The translations under genes and the position numbers were made by a program. Below are positions 31,711 to 42,770 of a stretch of 64,000 bases of DNA, in pieces. Source of the DNA: Nigrospora sphaerica (taxonomy: Eukaryota > Ascomycota > Sordariomycetes > Amphisphaeriales > Apiosporaceae); NCBI GenBank assembly GCA_018287875.1, contig JAGVVL010000013.1, forward strand, positions 3,596,001 through 3,660,000, given 5' to 3'. Each line of letters begins with the position of its first letter. Position 1 is the first letter of the stretch. The notes under the pieces are model-generated. The model was not told where the DNA came from and ran no database searches. It worked only from the letters and a program-made list of their open reading frames with translations.

Positions 31711-32984
31711 TTAACTGTGCTTTATGAAAGGGGCCTTGGCCAGCGCCTTAGCTTGGATCTCCCAGACGGGGGTGGCCAGCTCGACGAGATGGGGGCCGAA
31801 GTCGGCGAGCAGCGCGTGGATGTCGGGCGTGTCGCGGCGCAGAGCGACGTGTACGCGGCATCATCGTCGTTGTCGGTGCAGAAGGTGGCAGCGCGCCAAA
31901 CGCTGGTCCAGCGGCGCACGGCGGCGGTGCGGGTAGCGGGGTCCCAGCTGCCGACGCCCGAGGCCACGAGATAGAAGGAGGAGCGCTGGGCGTGGGCGCC
32001 GCGCGGCTTGAAGAGGCGGACCGTCGTGGCGAAGCAGCTTACCGTCCATAGCAGCTGCGCCGTGTCCCACGCGCCCGCCCCGTGCAGCCGCGCCACGAGC
32101 GTGCCGCCGCGCCGCAGCCGCGCCACCGCGAGCGCCAGCTGCGCCGCCGTGAGCCGCGCCGCCTCGCGCCGCTCGCGGTAGGGCGCCCGCGCCTGCTTGC
32201 GCAGCACCTGTCCGTCGCAGAAGGCCAGGTCGAAGCCGCCGTCGTCGTCCATGTTAGCCTCCTCTTCTTCTTCCTCCCCCTCCTCCTCCTTCTCGGGTTC
32301 ATGCAGGGGGGGGCGGGACCGGCGGCAGTCGCTCCAGCACGAACCGTTCGCGGTCCGGGTGGTCGTGCGGAATGTCGTCGGCTCGCAGCCCCAGGTCGCC
32401 CGCGAGCATCGTGATGTCCACGTATTTCATCTGCACGCGTGGCAAGGCCTCCATGCGCATTTGATGCCCGCCTTCCGAGACGGGCAGGGTGGAGCCGACC
32501 GCCTCGGCGCGGGGATGGACGTTCAGGGCCGTCGAGAGAAAACCGCCGGGGGCCACGCACATATCAAGAATGCGAGGCTTGGCGTTGTTCGGGGGGCTGA
32601 TGTTGAACGCGCCGACGGCCTCGTCCATCTCTCTCCCGATATTCTGCATCATGGTGAAGAAGAACTTCTGCGACTGCTCCGTGGCTTTGTCCGCTCGTTA
32701 CCACTGCTTGCGGAAGAACTTGTCGCCCTCGGCGCTTTTCCAGCCCTTTATTCCACACACAGTTATATAAGAACCAGCGAATGAAATAGCCGAAGGCAAG
32801 GGCATCTAAAGTTAGTACTGACCTGTTCTTGAAGATCGCTCAGCCTCTGGAATACCTCAGAGTGCTCGCGCAGATAGCTGGTGAGGACAGTTTGAGCATC
32901 CTCGGTATGTTTGTTACCGACATCAGAAGGGCCGGCTTGAGCAGGTGGGTTCGGTCCGGCGGAGGCTTCCTTCTTTAGCTCCAT
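31711..32984 (-). pseudogene. FtsJ-like SAM-dependent methyltransferase, broken by one stop and two frame changes
   Basis: Exon 1 is 32984-32823 (MELKKEASAG...LSDLQEQ, 54 codons), a 77-base intron follows, and exon 2 starts at 32745 with GWKSAEGDKFFRKQW and then a TAA at 32700-32698. The frame continues with the SAM-binding motif RILDMCVAPGGFLSTALNVH, then shifts at a run of eight C (about 32307-32314, minus strand) to reach FDLAFCDGQVLRKQ, GGTLVARLHGAGAWDTAQLL and VRLFKPRGAHAQRSSFYLVA. It shifts back near 31850 to VALRRDTPDIHALLADFGPH, LVELATPVWEIQAKAL and APFIKHS, ending at a TAA at 31713-31711. All three pieces look like one fungal FtsJ-type protein. TGG-TAA could come from CGG-CAA by C-to-T. 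Confidence 0.78.
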
Positions 32985-34840
32985 GATTCTGTATTTTGGC
33001 GTGAAGCACCCAAGGTATGGGTTGGGAAATGTTGAATCAACAAGATGTCCTGCGTGAGGGCATGCGTTTTGCTGGGGGCTGCTCCACGGATAAATAGAGG
33101 CCTGAGTGCACCATATCCTCAAAGGGGTCACCTGCACAACCAAGGCACAAACAAGCTTGTTTTTGGTAGCAATGAGTAACGTGTGAGTCAAAGAGGGACA
33201 AACGGGAAGTTGGGTGATTCTAGCAATCACACGTTGGACGCCAAAGGCAGGCAGTCCATCAAAGGATAGCCTCTTCAACCCACCCATCAGATGCGCACCG
33301 TTTGCTTCTGGGTCGTTGCAAACGGTATGTTGCACCCAGCCACCCGCCGTTGCCATCACGACCATAGCAGAGCGCAGGATTTTATGCTCGAGTGGTGCAG
33401 CACATACCACACACGCAATAAGGACCAAGTTGCTGACTACATCATCCCCGTCCCCGCCAGCGGCAATAGGAGTGTGTGCATCCACTTGCGTGCGTAGAGG
33501 ACTATACAAACACGAATGAATGTGTGTTGGAGGCACAGAAATATGTTATACGCAGATATGGTCCACGGACTCATAAATTCGCGTTCAACCTTGATAAAAT
33601 AGTCCTCCATTGCAAAACATGTCTTTTTCTGGTGTCCACTTTCTCGCCATTTCTGAGGGTGGCACACCTGAATCACACACTCCGTTAGTGGAACACGCAA
33701 CGTGGCTGGCTCTAGTGCTTACCATAATAGTGTCGAGAGGTCCCGAAGCACTCCCGAGAATCTATCTATTCATGGAGAAAAGGGCGGCCCAATGTTACTA
33801 CGGCGCCACATGCGCATGCGGCGGCCGTGCAGCCAGTCTGTGAATCTGGTGACCAGCCCGGTTGAGCGGAGACATACGCCGCTTCTCTTGCAGTGGTAGG
33901 GGCTGTTGAAGCGGGGCGACAATGGGTGATAGGGATGGAACGGGCGAGATAGTCTCATGTTCATGACAAACACGCCAGAGAAAGGATAAAATAGCTGTAT
34001 CTGCTTCGGTGTACAATGGGGAGCATAGTGTGGCGGCATATAGTAGCTCTCATCTTCGCCACTTGATACACGGCATAAACGGCGTCTTTTATATGAACAT
34101 CAAAACCCTCCCGGCCACCGCAAGCTGCCCTCCAAGGCCGTCACCGCCCCCCGAGCTGGGAGGGGAAATTTACGGTCACGGCCACAGGGACCGATAGGAC
34201 GAAGGCTATCCCGACCACCAGGTGGGCGGAGCCCTGAGCGCCAAGGGACCCGGCCCAGTAACAGGCTCGGAGCAGGGCGCCCAGGGCGCCAGCAAAGGGC
34301 GGTTCTTGGCGGGAGGGGAAACATCGCGCGAACTTCCGGGACGGGCATATAGCCACCCCCTCGGCGAAGTCGGGTTAGACTCAAGGTTTCCCCCCACGGG
34401 ACGAACCGGGGGGCGGACGGTGGCAGGCGCGCTCATCCGGGCCCTCCGAGCCCATGGCGCGGTTCTGTTTGGCACCGGGCCCAACGAGGCAAGCATCATT
34501 TGATATCGTAATCTTCATTATGTCATCATAAGGATATATTGGCACCGCCCTAGAGATGACCGCCTTGTGCTCCTCGTGGAGCAAAAGATCCCAGTGTCCT
34601 GTTCTAGCGCGGTTACGACAAAATCCGTTGAATATTCTCAATTGAAAAGCCAGCCATTGAACACCCCATCCTTGCACCCAAGACGATTCTGCGCCCCCAA
34701 GATGCCCATTCCCGCTGTACAATTAAAAAGCAATGAAACATGACAGGACCATGTGTAACATAAGACCGTCTTCGACGCGTGTCCGCGACATTGGGCCACG
34801 GTGAAAGGCGAAATCTTCCTGTTGTCGACTGTCCTGGTAG
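32985..34840. other. intergenic between the methyltransferase and bZIP genes
   Basis: No gene supported. The frame upstream of the methyltransferase ATG stays open to 33536 but has no resemblance to the family and no ATG at its far end; I treat it as leader sequence. Confidence 0.4.
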
Positions 34841-35380
34841 CTATGATAACGACGATGAGCATGTTGACGTCGACGACCACGTCCACGACCACGTCGACGT
34901 TGGCGACGCCGCCGCCGCCGCGGAGCCGCGCCGGGCGGCGTCGGCGATGTAGCGGTCGAGGGGCGCGAAGCCGCAGGCGGCGTGGCGTAGCACCTCGTGT
35001 TTGAGGGCGAGCACTTCGCACGCGAGGGAGTCGGCGGCCTCGCGCAGCACCGCGCGCTGCAGGTTGAGCCGCCGCTGCTGCTCCTCGAGCCCGCGCTCCT
35101 CCCCCTTCTTCTTGCGCCGGCACTTGGACGCCGCGAGACGGTTCTTGGCCCGCGCCTCCTCCGTCGCCGTCGTCGTCCCGCCGCTGCTGCGCCGCCGCTG
35201 CCGCCTTCGCTTCGTCGGCGGCGGTGTCGGGCTCTCCTGGGACGCCGGGCTGCTGCGGTTGCTGCTACTGCTGAACATGTGCATGGTGGTTTCTGCGGTG
35301 TTGGTAGTGGTAGCGGCATCGTCGTAGTCGTCATCGTGGGCACTGGAGTGGTCGCTCGAGCTGGGTTTCGGCGCGGCCAT
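34841..35380 (-). CDS. Atf1/CREB-type bZIP transcription factor
   Basis: Single exon of 179 residues from ATG at 35380 to TAG at 34843-34841. The N half is Ser/Thr/Asp-rich. Residues about 75-130 form the bZIP: basic region EEARAKNRLAASKCRRKKKG, then a zipper with LEEQQRRLNLQRAVLREAAD and SLACEVLALKHEVLRHAACG. The NxxAASKCRxKKK signature is that of the ATF/CREB group. The HAACG..PLDRYI segment just after the zipper matches the C-terminal block of Atf1-like fungal factors. In fungi such factors act in the nucleus on stress and sexual-development genes. It lacks the long N-terminal regulatory region of Atf1 itself, so it is closer to the short Atf21-like class. The reading frame is open upstream to 35518 without another ATG. 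Confidence 0.88.
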   Translation of the reverse strand: MAAPKPSSSDHSSAHDDDYDDAATTTNTAETTMHMFSSSSNRSSPASQESPTPPPTKRRRQRRRSSGGTTTATEEARAKNRLAASKCRRKKKGEERGLEEQQRRLNLQRAVLREAADSLACEVLALKHEVLRHAACGFAPLDRYIADAARRGSAAAAASPTSTWSWTWSSTSTCSSSLS

Positions 35381-36562
35381 TTTCTCAAGGCCAGAATTAG
35401 CGGCGGCCGTTTCAGCCGTTCCGTGCTGGTCCAGCGAGATCCGCGAAGGTTCGAAGATAGTGTCTACGAGCAAAGGGTCGGGGCGGGGTCTTAAACCCTT
35501 TCGAAACTGACCCCACACGGCGATAACTCCACAACCACGTCTGTATAAGCCACCGGATAGCCCCTCGGTGCCATGCCATCAAAAAACGGGATCCCGCGCT
35601 TGCCAAATTCGGCCTCCAGAACACCGCCTTCTCTCTTTAACCTGTAATAATAGATGGAACGTGAGACGTTGCAAACGCCCTGGCTGTGGGAGTACCTTCA
35701 GTAGCAGAATCCAGTATCTACGGTAGATTGAGCTTCCATTTTTTAGGGAAGACAACAAACCTCGAGGCTTCAATGATCGATAGTCAGGGGTTGTTCATTA
35801 CAATTCCAGCGTGTTAGTGCATGCCAGTGAAATGGAATACCCGGATAGTAGCAAGATACCCCAGCGGTAATCAAAACGAAAACCAGGTCTTTTTAACAGT
35901 GGTGGACTCGCTATTTTGTGGGACCCCTTGATATAGAGCTGTCGCTTCCTGCTAGTACTTCAATACGCTTGGGGTACTCATTTTGCCTGGGGCTGGGGAG
36001 TCGGCTTGTGCGGATTGACGAGAGCCGCCGAGGTAATCTCGGCTTTAATTATAGCAACCACGTAGGGAAGACCTCAGCCATGAGCAGGTGGCAGCGAGCG
36101 AGGCCGGGAAAAACCCTGACAGATCCGGAAATCCCTGCCGCTTGCTGCAAGCAAAGCCTTTCTAGAAGAACCTCAACTCGATCATGCGGCAGCATAAGTC
36201 CAGCGAGACGTTGCACGTTCGGGATAACGTACGAGGTACAGCATACGGAGCCGGATCAACCGGGAAGGTAAAGATACGAATGCCGGCATAGGCGGCAGGG
36301 GTTTCATTCAACGATAAATACCTGTACGGTCTGCCTCTTGCAGCTTCTTTTTTTGACGACATAGTATTCATAGCGCATTCATCACTGTACTACGTTTTGC
36401 GCATTGGCACTATCTCGACTTCCGGAACGGACTCGGTTACAACCAGCAGCTCTGCATCACCTCCACCGTGACAGTGGCCTTCGGTTGGGTCTGGCCGGTT
36501 GTCAGGCAATTTTCGCCCTCAATAGCGGAGTGAAACTCCCTAACCAGGGTACCTACTTAGGC
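35381..36562. other. intergenic, divergent promoter region
   Basis: Between the bZIP gene and the small secreted protein gene, which are transcribed away from each other. No further gene supported. Confidence 0.4.
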
Positions 36563-36940
36563 ATGCGGGTGATTGTCATTTGGTCGGTGCTGGCCGTCCA
36601 GTACCCCGCCGTTGGTGCGCTGGGGTACCGTGAGTGTGAGGCCTTCCAACTGGGCCAGAATTCGGGGCCCATCGGTCTGCCGTGCCCGTTCTACGCGGCC
36701 CCCGAAGGGATCGGCAATTCGTCCACCAATTGGGGACTGAAAGTCCTCCGGAACGACCTCGCCGTGGGCGCAGACGTGGGCTACACTTTCACCAACAACA
36801 ACGTCAACGGCCTACATTTCGAGATTGAGTTCACGAACCCCGGGCTGGGCTTGGAGTGGAGATCTTACTTCATGCCCGGGCGCTTCTATTGCACCACCAA
36901 TACTCCTGGACTCATGACCCGCTACCAATTGACCTGCTAA
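36563..36940 (+). CDS. small secreted cysteine-containing protein, effector-like
   Basis: Intronless, 125 residues from ATG at 36563 to TAA at 36938-36940. The start MRVIVIWSVLAVQYPAVGAL is a convincing signal peptide with cleavage likely after GALG. The mature part has four cysteines (RECEAF, LPCPFY, FYCTT, LTC at the very end), which could make two disulphides. It has many Asn/Thr/Gly and Tyr/Phe residues (VGYTFTNNNVNGLHFEIEF), suggesting a beta-rich fold. The frame runs open upstream to 36404 but without an ATG, and the signal peptide decides the start. I do not recognise a family. It is isolated, 1-2 kb from its neighbours, and just outside the repeat island, a common setting for lineage-specific secreted proteins (inference). 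Confidence 0.6.
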   Translation: MRVIVIWSVLAVQYPAVGALGYRECEAFQLGQNSGPIGLPCPFYAAPEGIGNSSTNWGLKVLRNDLAVGADVGYTFTNNNVNGLHFEIEFTNPGLGLEWRSYFMPGRFYCTTNTPGLMTRYQLTC

Positions 36941-39245
36941 GCGGGTGGTCGACTCTGGCGAGCGGTTCGATCGGATATCTAGAGGCACGCAAATCGGAAG
37001 ACATTGATCAACAAAAGTTTTGCTCTCTGTAGAATTTCTCGCGACGAAAGATTGATGTAGCCTGCCGCTTGATATCAACTCCGAGGATGATGGTACAGGT
37101 GTCGCTAGAAAGTGGTGGCTGGCCCGACACCCGAGAAATTGCAGTGGCCAATCAGCTGTATCGGTCTATACTTTCCCTTATTAGTTGTGCATCGTATCAA
37201 TGTCGCCCATTATCTAATGAGAAGTGGAAATGGTTGACGGCGGGACGTGGGGGTTCGACCATTCTTTGGTTGGCAGCACTATTGCTGGTGATCTACCACC
37301 CACGCCCCTTATGTCCCGAACAGGGATAAAGACCGGCTTGAGTTGCGAGATCAAGCTTCGAAGTTAATACACCCATGCCTGGCGACCCGGATAGCCGGGC
37401 AACACGTAAATTCTGTTCCGGCTGTCTGGTTCTTTTAGCCTGCCTCATATCGCTCCCGAACCTTGTGACAACGCAATTAGCGGCCAAGCCAAGAATCGCC
37501 CAGCCTTGGCTTCCATCTGGAGAAGATTTAAGCCGCATTACGTCTACTCTTCTCAGCAATACGGAAAGCAAATAAAGGCCACGGCCCCATAGAAGTGGTG
37601 TGATATGTCTACGAGGCTTGAGAAAGGTTGTTAAATCTCCCAGAATATATTAGGTGGTGGTCTTCCCGTTTGGTTTTTCCTATTTCTTTTTACTGCCTAG
37701 CAACAGTTTCGATGCGTTGTGGCGAAGAAAAGATTCGAGCCAGGCCACCAGCGACTTCTTCTAACACATAAACTGGCAGCGCTCCCTTGTGAGCACATCT
37801 CATAGGATTACAGGGTGACAACCACTGCCGTTAACAAAAGCCCCTCTGTCCCTCTATTTCCTTTTTAGTGAATGAGATTAGAGAAAGGTGCCTCGTTAAG
37901 AGGCTTTCCGTTAACGGTTTGGTCCGCGACATCCTCCCCGATTTGAAAAGGCTCATGCCACACGTCAATTTATTTTCTCTTCTCTCCCGTCACCGTTTGA
38001 AAAGGTTTATGGCTTTGATTTAAATGCAGGCCCATGCGGCTTTAGCAGCATAGATAGGGATTCATCTCCATGAGCTAAATTGTTGTGGGTGTACTGATGT
38101 AGGGCCATGGATACGGCCTCGGCAGGCATCGCGATCTGGGAAGCAAAAGCAATTTCAACGACAGCAACAACACTCATAGCCATGGCAGCAGCCCTTGGCG
38201 AAACTGCTATCGGCGACGTTAAGCCACTGTTGAGTCTCCGATATATGAACGCGGTTCGTTATCTGATACACCGTAGAGGACATTGTCAGCTCAACAGATG
38301 AGATCCCCGGAAGGAATGCGTTGAGTACGCGCAAGAACATGACAGAACCGTTTGTATACGAAGACCATGACGTGCCGCCAATGTCAATGCCCCCCATCCG
38401 ACTTATCGGCGTCGTGCTCAGCCATGAATCATCACATTCGTTCCGGTCAGGCGTGCCCGGCCCGATGGTTGCCGCTTCAAGAGAACGCCCCCTCGCCGGC
38501 GGATCCGAGCTCTTTCCTAACCGAGAAGCTCAGAGGGTCAGGATCGGCGAACGGGCGCAGGACCGACACGCTCTTGCGTCGGGGGGGTGGGGGGCGCCAA
38601 GGCTTCGCTGGGCTGCTTCGGCGTGGGCCGGGGCGTGGCAATCGCTTACGCCAAGGGGAAGGCGAATACCATTTTCCTGCACGTCGGCACCTACTCCGGC
38701 GACGGGCGAGTCAGCGGCGGCGGCGGCGGCCCTCACTGGTGGTTTCCGCATAGAACGACGGAGAGCGTCCGGTCGACCGTGCCTGGTTTTCATCTCCCGC
38801 GGAAGCGGCGTCGGCGTCGTTGCAACCCAAGCCATCGCCAAGGGCTCGGCGCCCAGGCCGATAGAGTGGAAACCCCACAGAACGGCTCGAATGTCTCGTG
38901 TTACCTTCCGGAAAGGGGAACCTAGGCCCGTCGACTCGTAGCGGCCCCGGACCTGCCCAGCGCCAGAAAGCCCGCTCAGGCCGATGCGGGGGCGGGAGGG
39001 GCTGGCTTATCAGCGCGGCCCAGCAGCCGAGCCGTTTTTCGGCTTTGCAGATGACGAGCCTTCAGAATCAGTGCCACCGCTCCGGAGAGGCCTGGGAGGG
39101 CCTGGAGATGTGTGCGAGGCGTTGGTGACCCGTACATAAAGGCGAAGATCGACGGTCCCGGATACTCAATGTTGGCTCCCCCCTCCGCACCTCCCTCCCT
39201 CGCTACCGCTCTTTTCTCCCCTTGCCCCCTCCCCCGCCATCCAAC
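36941..39245. other. intergenic
   Basis: 2.3 kb without a supportable gene. A 66-codon frame from 37375 contains a hydrophobic stretch (CLVLLACLISLPNLV) but nothing else in its favour. A minus-strand frame at 38397-38155 is likewise unsupported. The last 70 bases are a CT-rich leader of the next gene. Confidence 0.4.
39175..39240 (+). promoter_or_regulatory. CT-rich leader of the choice-of-anchor-B gene
   Basis: Dense pyrimidine tract (CCCTCC, CTTTTCTCCCC, CCCCCTCCCCC) ending just before CATCCAACATGA. Such tracts mark transcription starts and leaders of many filamentous fungal genes. Confidence 0.45.
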
Positions 39246-40757
39246 ATGAAGGTCACCGCCGCCTCTCTCGTTCTGGCCGCCTTGGGCTCGGGTGTCGTCG
39301 AGGCCAGGCCCCAGGCGTCCAAGGAGGACTTTGTCATCCAGGCCTCCCAGTTCGGGCCGCAGCAGCTCCGGGCCTCGTCGGCGCCGGCGGCCATGTCCAT
39401 GGCGACGCTGCGTGGCATCAAGACCGACTACAGGCAGCAGCAGCGGGACGCCGGCGCCTTCAACCGCGACAAGTACGAGCGCGCCGGGCCCATTCCCTGT
39501 GTCGACGGGAAGGCCGGCGAGTACTCCTGCGGCCGCGTGGACCTGATGGACTTCCTCCGCCACCAGGACACGGGGTCCACCGCCCTCGAGGGCAACGACA
39601 TCTGGGGTATGTGTGGCCGTATCCCGGTTTCTGCGTGGAAGGGCGGAGGCGCTGGTTAGGAGAGCATCATGGCTGACCCCGGCTTTTCTTTTCTAGGATG
39701 GACAGCGTCCAACGGCCGCGAGTTTGGCGCCGTAGGCCAGGTCGACGGCACGTCCTTCGTCGAGGTGCAGAAGAACGGCAGTCTGACATACCTTGGGTTC
39801 CTGCCGACGCAGACGGAGAACTCAGTCTGGCGCGACATCAAATCGATCGGCAACTACATCTACATCGGGGCCGAGGCGGCGGGCCACGGGCTGCAGATCT
39901 TCGACATGCGCAAGCTGCTCACGGTGGACCCGGCCCAGCCCGTCGTGTTTCCGCTGAGCGCGCTGACGGCGCACTTTTCCGGCTTCGGCAGCAGCCACAA
40001 CGTCGTGGCCAACGAGGAGACGCAGATGATCTACGTCGTGGGCACCGAGACGACGCTGCCGTGCCGCGGTGGGCTGTGGATGATCGACGTGTCCAACCCG
40101 GCGCGGCCGCAGGACTACGGCTGCGTCAGCTCCGACGGCTACGTGCACGACGCGCAGTGTGTCATCTACCGCGGGCCGCACGCCGCCTACCGCAACCAGG
40201 AGATCTGCTTCAACTTCAACGAGGACGCGCTGACCATCGTCGACGTGACGCGCAAGACTCGCCCGCGCCAGCTGTCGCGCACCACGTACACGGGCGCCAC
40301 CTACACGCATCAGGGCTGGCTCGCCGATGCCGGCATGCACTACCTGCTGCTCGACGACGAAGCCGACGAGACGGGCCGCAACGGCCCCGCCGCCGACGGC
40401 CGCACCGCCACCTACGTCGTCGACATCTCGGACCTGACCTGGCCCGTCTTCACCTCGGTCTACAAGAGCCCGGCCAAGTCCATTGACCACAACCAGTACG
40501 TCATCGACGGCGTCTCGTACCAGTCCAACTACGGCTCCGGCCTGCGCGTCGTCGACGTCCGCTCCGTCGTCGCCACCAACGGCTCCTCCGACGGCTTCAT
40601 GCAGGCCGGCTTCTTCGACTGCCGCCCCGAGGACGACGCCGTCGGCGGCGAGACCACCTTTGACGGCGCCTGGTCCGTCTACCCTTACTTCAAGAGCGGG
40701 TACATCCTGCTCAACAGCATCGAGCGTGGCGTCTTCTCCCTGAAGTACCACGGTTAA
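39246..40757 (+). CDS. secreted choice-of-anchor-B family protein (LVIVD-type beta-propeller)
   Basis: Two exons, 39246-39606 and 39697-40757, with a 90-base intron (GTATGT...TTTCTAG) splitting a Gly codon; 473 residues. The signal peptide MKVTAASLVLAALGSGVVEA is clear. The body carries the family layout: VDLMDFLRHQD, DIWGWTASNGREFGAVGQVD, GTSFVEV, LTYLGFLPTQ, SVWRDIKSIGNYIYIGAEA, GLQIFDMRKLL, SSHNVVANEET, IYVVGTE, GGLWMIDVSNPARPQDYGCV, GYVHDAQCVIYRG, ICFNFNEDALTIVDVT, YTHQGWLADAGMHYLLLDDE and the C-terminal GAWSVYPYF. Known relatives are extracellular proteins of unknown biochemical role, sometimes named regulatory P domain proteins. The prediction is complete at both ends. Confidence 0.93.
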
Positions 40758-42770
40758 TAGTAATACCTAGTATACGGTGATGGGGAGGGGGAGGGAGTGG
40801 ATGGGTTGAAACATGGCCTCGGTCCCAACAGGCAGTCGCCGGCATCGCACAGCCGCCGACTGCTTGATCGTTTTATTTGAATAATAAACAAGCCCCGGTC
40901 CTCCCCATTGCCAGATTCGAATGTGAAAATACCTCGGGCGAAGCAGCGTGTCTTGTGCCAGACCCAGCCAATACAATGTATGTGATTGTGGGAACTTTTT
41001 CGTCATGATCAATTACCGGCATCAGCCTGGCGCCCGCTTTTCCACTTCGAAAGTTAGCCTTCGATCCGGGCGTCGTCTTTCGGAGAGTCATTGAGATCAT
41101 TTCGTTACGCTCATTCGATTCGGTATCCTCGACGCCTCGTTCATCTTTCTCGTCGAGGTTCTGTCCTGGGAAACTCGCACGAGTAGGGGAGGACTTTGCT
41201 CGGTCGTGGCGGAGTATAGCGATGACGGAAACATTGGGATATGTGCCGCGCAACTTGCCCAGCGGTGCTCTCGACGACGGACCGCTATCAGTGAGGATGG
41301 GGAGGTGGAGGAGATTCCCCAGCGCCCCCACGTGGCCATTCAGCGGCTCCGCGGAGAAGGGGTCGGCGTGTTTGCCAGGGCCCCGTCCCCGGGACCTGGT
41401 TTGGCGGACGGCCTTCATTAGCAGTCCTAGGCGACCCCCCGGACGGGCGCCGTTCCCTTAGCCGTCCGAACCTGTGCAGCTCGAGGCCCGCCTGCTGGGC
41501 CCCTCCGACCTCTCCATGCGGGCACCCGACGCACGAGCTTTCCCGTGCGGCGCTCGTCGGTCGCCCGACTCGGATCCACGAGGCCGGCTTGGTTTCGGCC
41601 GCCTGGGGACGTGGTGAGCGTTGGTGATGGGAGGGATCCAGCCAAGGGTGGTAATTGGTTCTGTGGCGGATGCTTTCACTTGGGGGGCGACGGTTCTCGG
41701 TTGCGCTAGGGAAGCTAGTGCGCCAAAGATCATGTACACAAGGAAGAGGTAGTAAATAGGTCCACCTGCCCTGGAGCCTGTGCCAATGCCACTGGGATGC
41801 ATGTACCTTTGGGGCGGAGATGCACGAAAATAGGATATTCATGGAATGGCAAAGCAGGGGTTTTACGTGCGTGCGCAGCTCATCTCCGGCAACGTGACGG
41901 AACGTATGACGGCACTGTGATTCGAGGTTGTAATAACCCGATCACTACACGGGAGCCCATAAGAATAGATCCGAGTAGGGCATCTGGGGCTTCACGCGCT
42001 CGGGGCTCTATGTGTAACTACCTTTGGCAGTGCAGTGGGCCAGCGCTCCGCTCGTCGTTAGGGCGGCTCAACTCACAGGCGGCTCTTCGAAACAAGTCCC
42101 CTCCCTCCCTGACGGCCAAGGGCCCCCCGTCCCGCCCATGATCCTCCTCTACCCATGCATATCGTCGCCGATCCCATTTCCGTTTCGGTCCTGTCGCGTG
42201 ACCTCCTGCCACGATTGGGCAACCGCCTCCCAGTCCTGCAAACATTCGTCTCCAGCCAAGAGCCGCCGCGTGAAACGGATCGTGTCCGGGCATCCATGCC
42301 GGGCCCCGTATTGTATGATAGATCATGCCGGTAGAGCCGCCTCTTTGGGCTTCTACCTGCTGGCCTACCTCTGGATGTGTAACGTCGATGGCCCAGGGGG
42401 AGCTTTTATCCGGCGCCCTTCCATCCGTCCAGCGTGGGGCCCGATCGCTCGTATTTGCGTCTTTCCAAATCCCCCTTCGCGTAGCCTGCGATCCGTCTTT
42501 TCCATTCTGCGCATCTAACTAAACCTTCATTCACTCTTTATCACTCTGGGGGCCGGCCCACTTCCTTCTTTTCGCCATTCATTCCCACGACAGCCGTGCT
42601 GGACAGCGTGCAGGCAGCGCCCGCGTGTAATTTTCTTCCCAAGAGTTCATACTTGCATTTCGCGGACGGACATCGAGCGACAGGGGCACGTTCCAGCCCA
42701 CTAAAAGCGAGCAACAGTACGAAAGTCATCGTCATCCGGCCCGCGCCACGAAATACGAAAATAAGTCATC
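40758..42770. other. intergenic
   Basis: 2 kb with only overlapping short frames on both strands, apart from the weak candidate at 41458-41802 listed separately. Confidence 0.4.
41458..41802 (-). CDS. weak small-ORF candidate with one hydrophobic segment
   Basis: 114 codons from ATG at 41802. Residues 15-32 (PIYYLFLVYMIFGALASL) could be a membrane anchor, followed by a basic, Pro/Arg-rich tail that also reads as simple GC-rich sequence. No family recognised, and the opposite strand is also partly open. Could be chance. Confidence 0.2.
   Translation of the reverse strand: MHPSGIGTGSRAGGPIYYLFLVYMIFGALASLAQPRTVAPQVKASATEPITTLGWIPPITNAHHVPRRPKPSRPRGSESGDRRAPHGKARASGARMERSEGPSRRASSCTGSDG

Noticed and set aside
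32985..33536. In-frame extension upstream of the methyltransferase ATG
   Set aside because: No ATG at its start and no similarity to the family; probably leader that happens to lack stops.
37375..37575. 66-codon frame with a hydrophobic segment
   Set aside because: Short, basic, no cleavage-site or family support, overlapped by a longer minus-strand frame.
39822..40751. Minus-strand open frame of 309 codons opposite the choice-of-anchor-B gene
   Set aside because: Val/Asp/Gly-rich antisense shadow.
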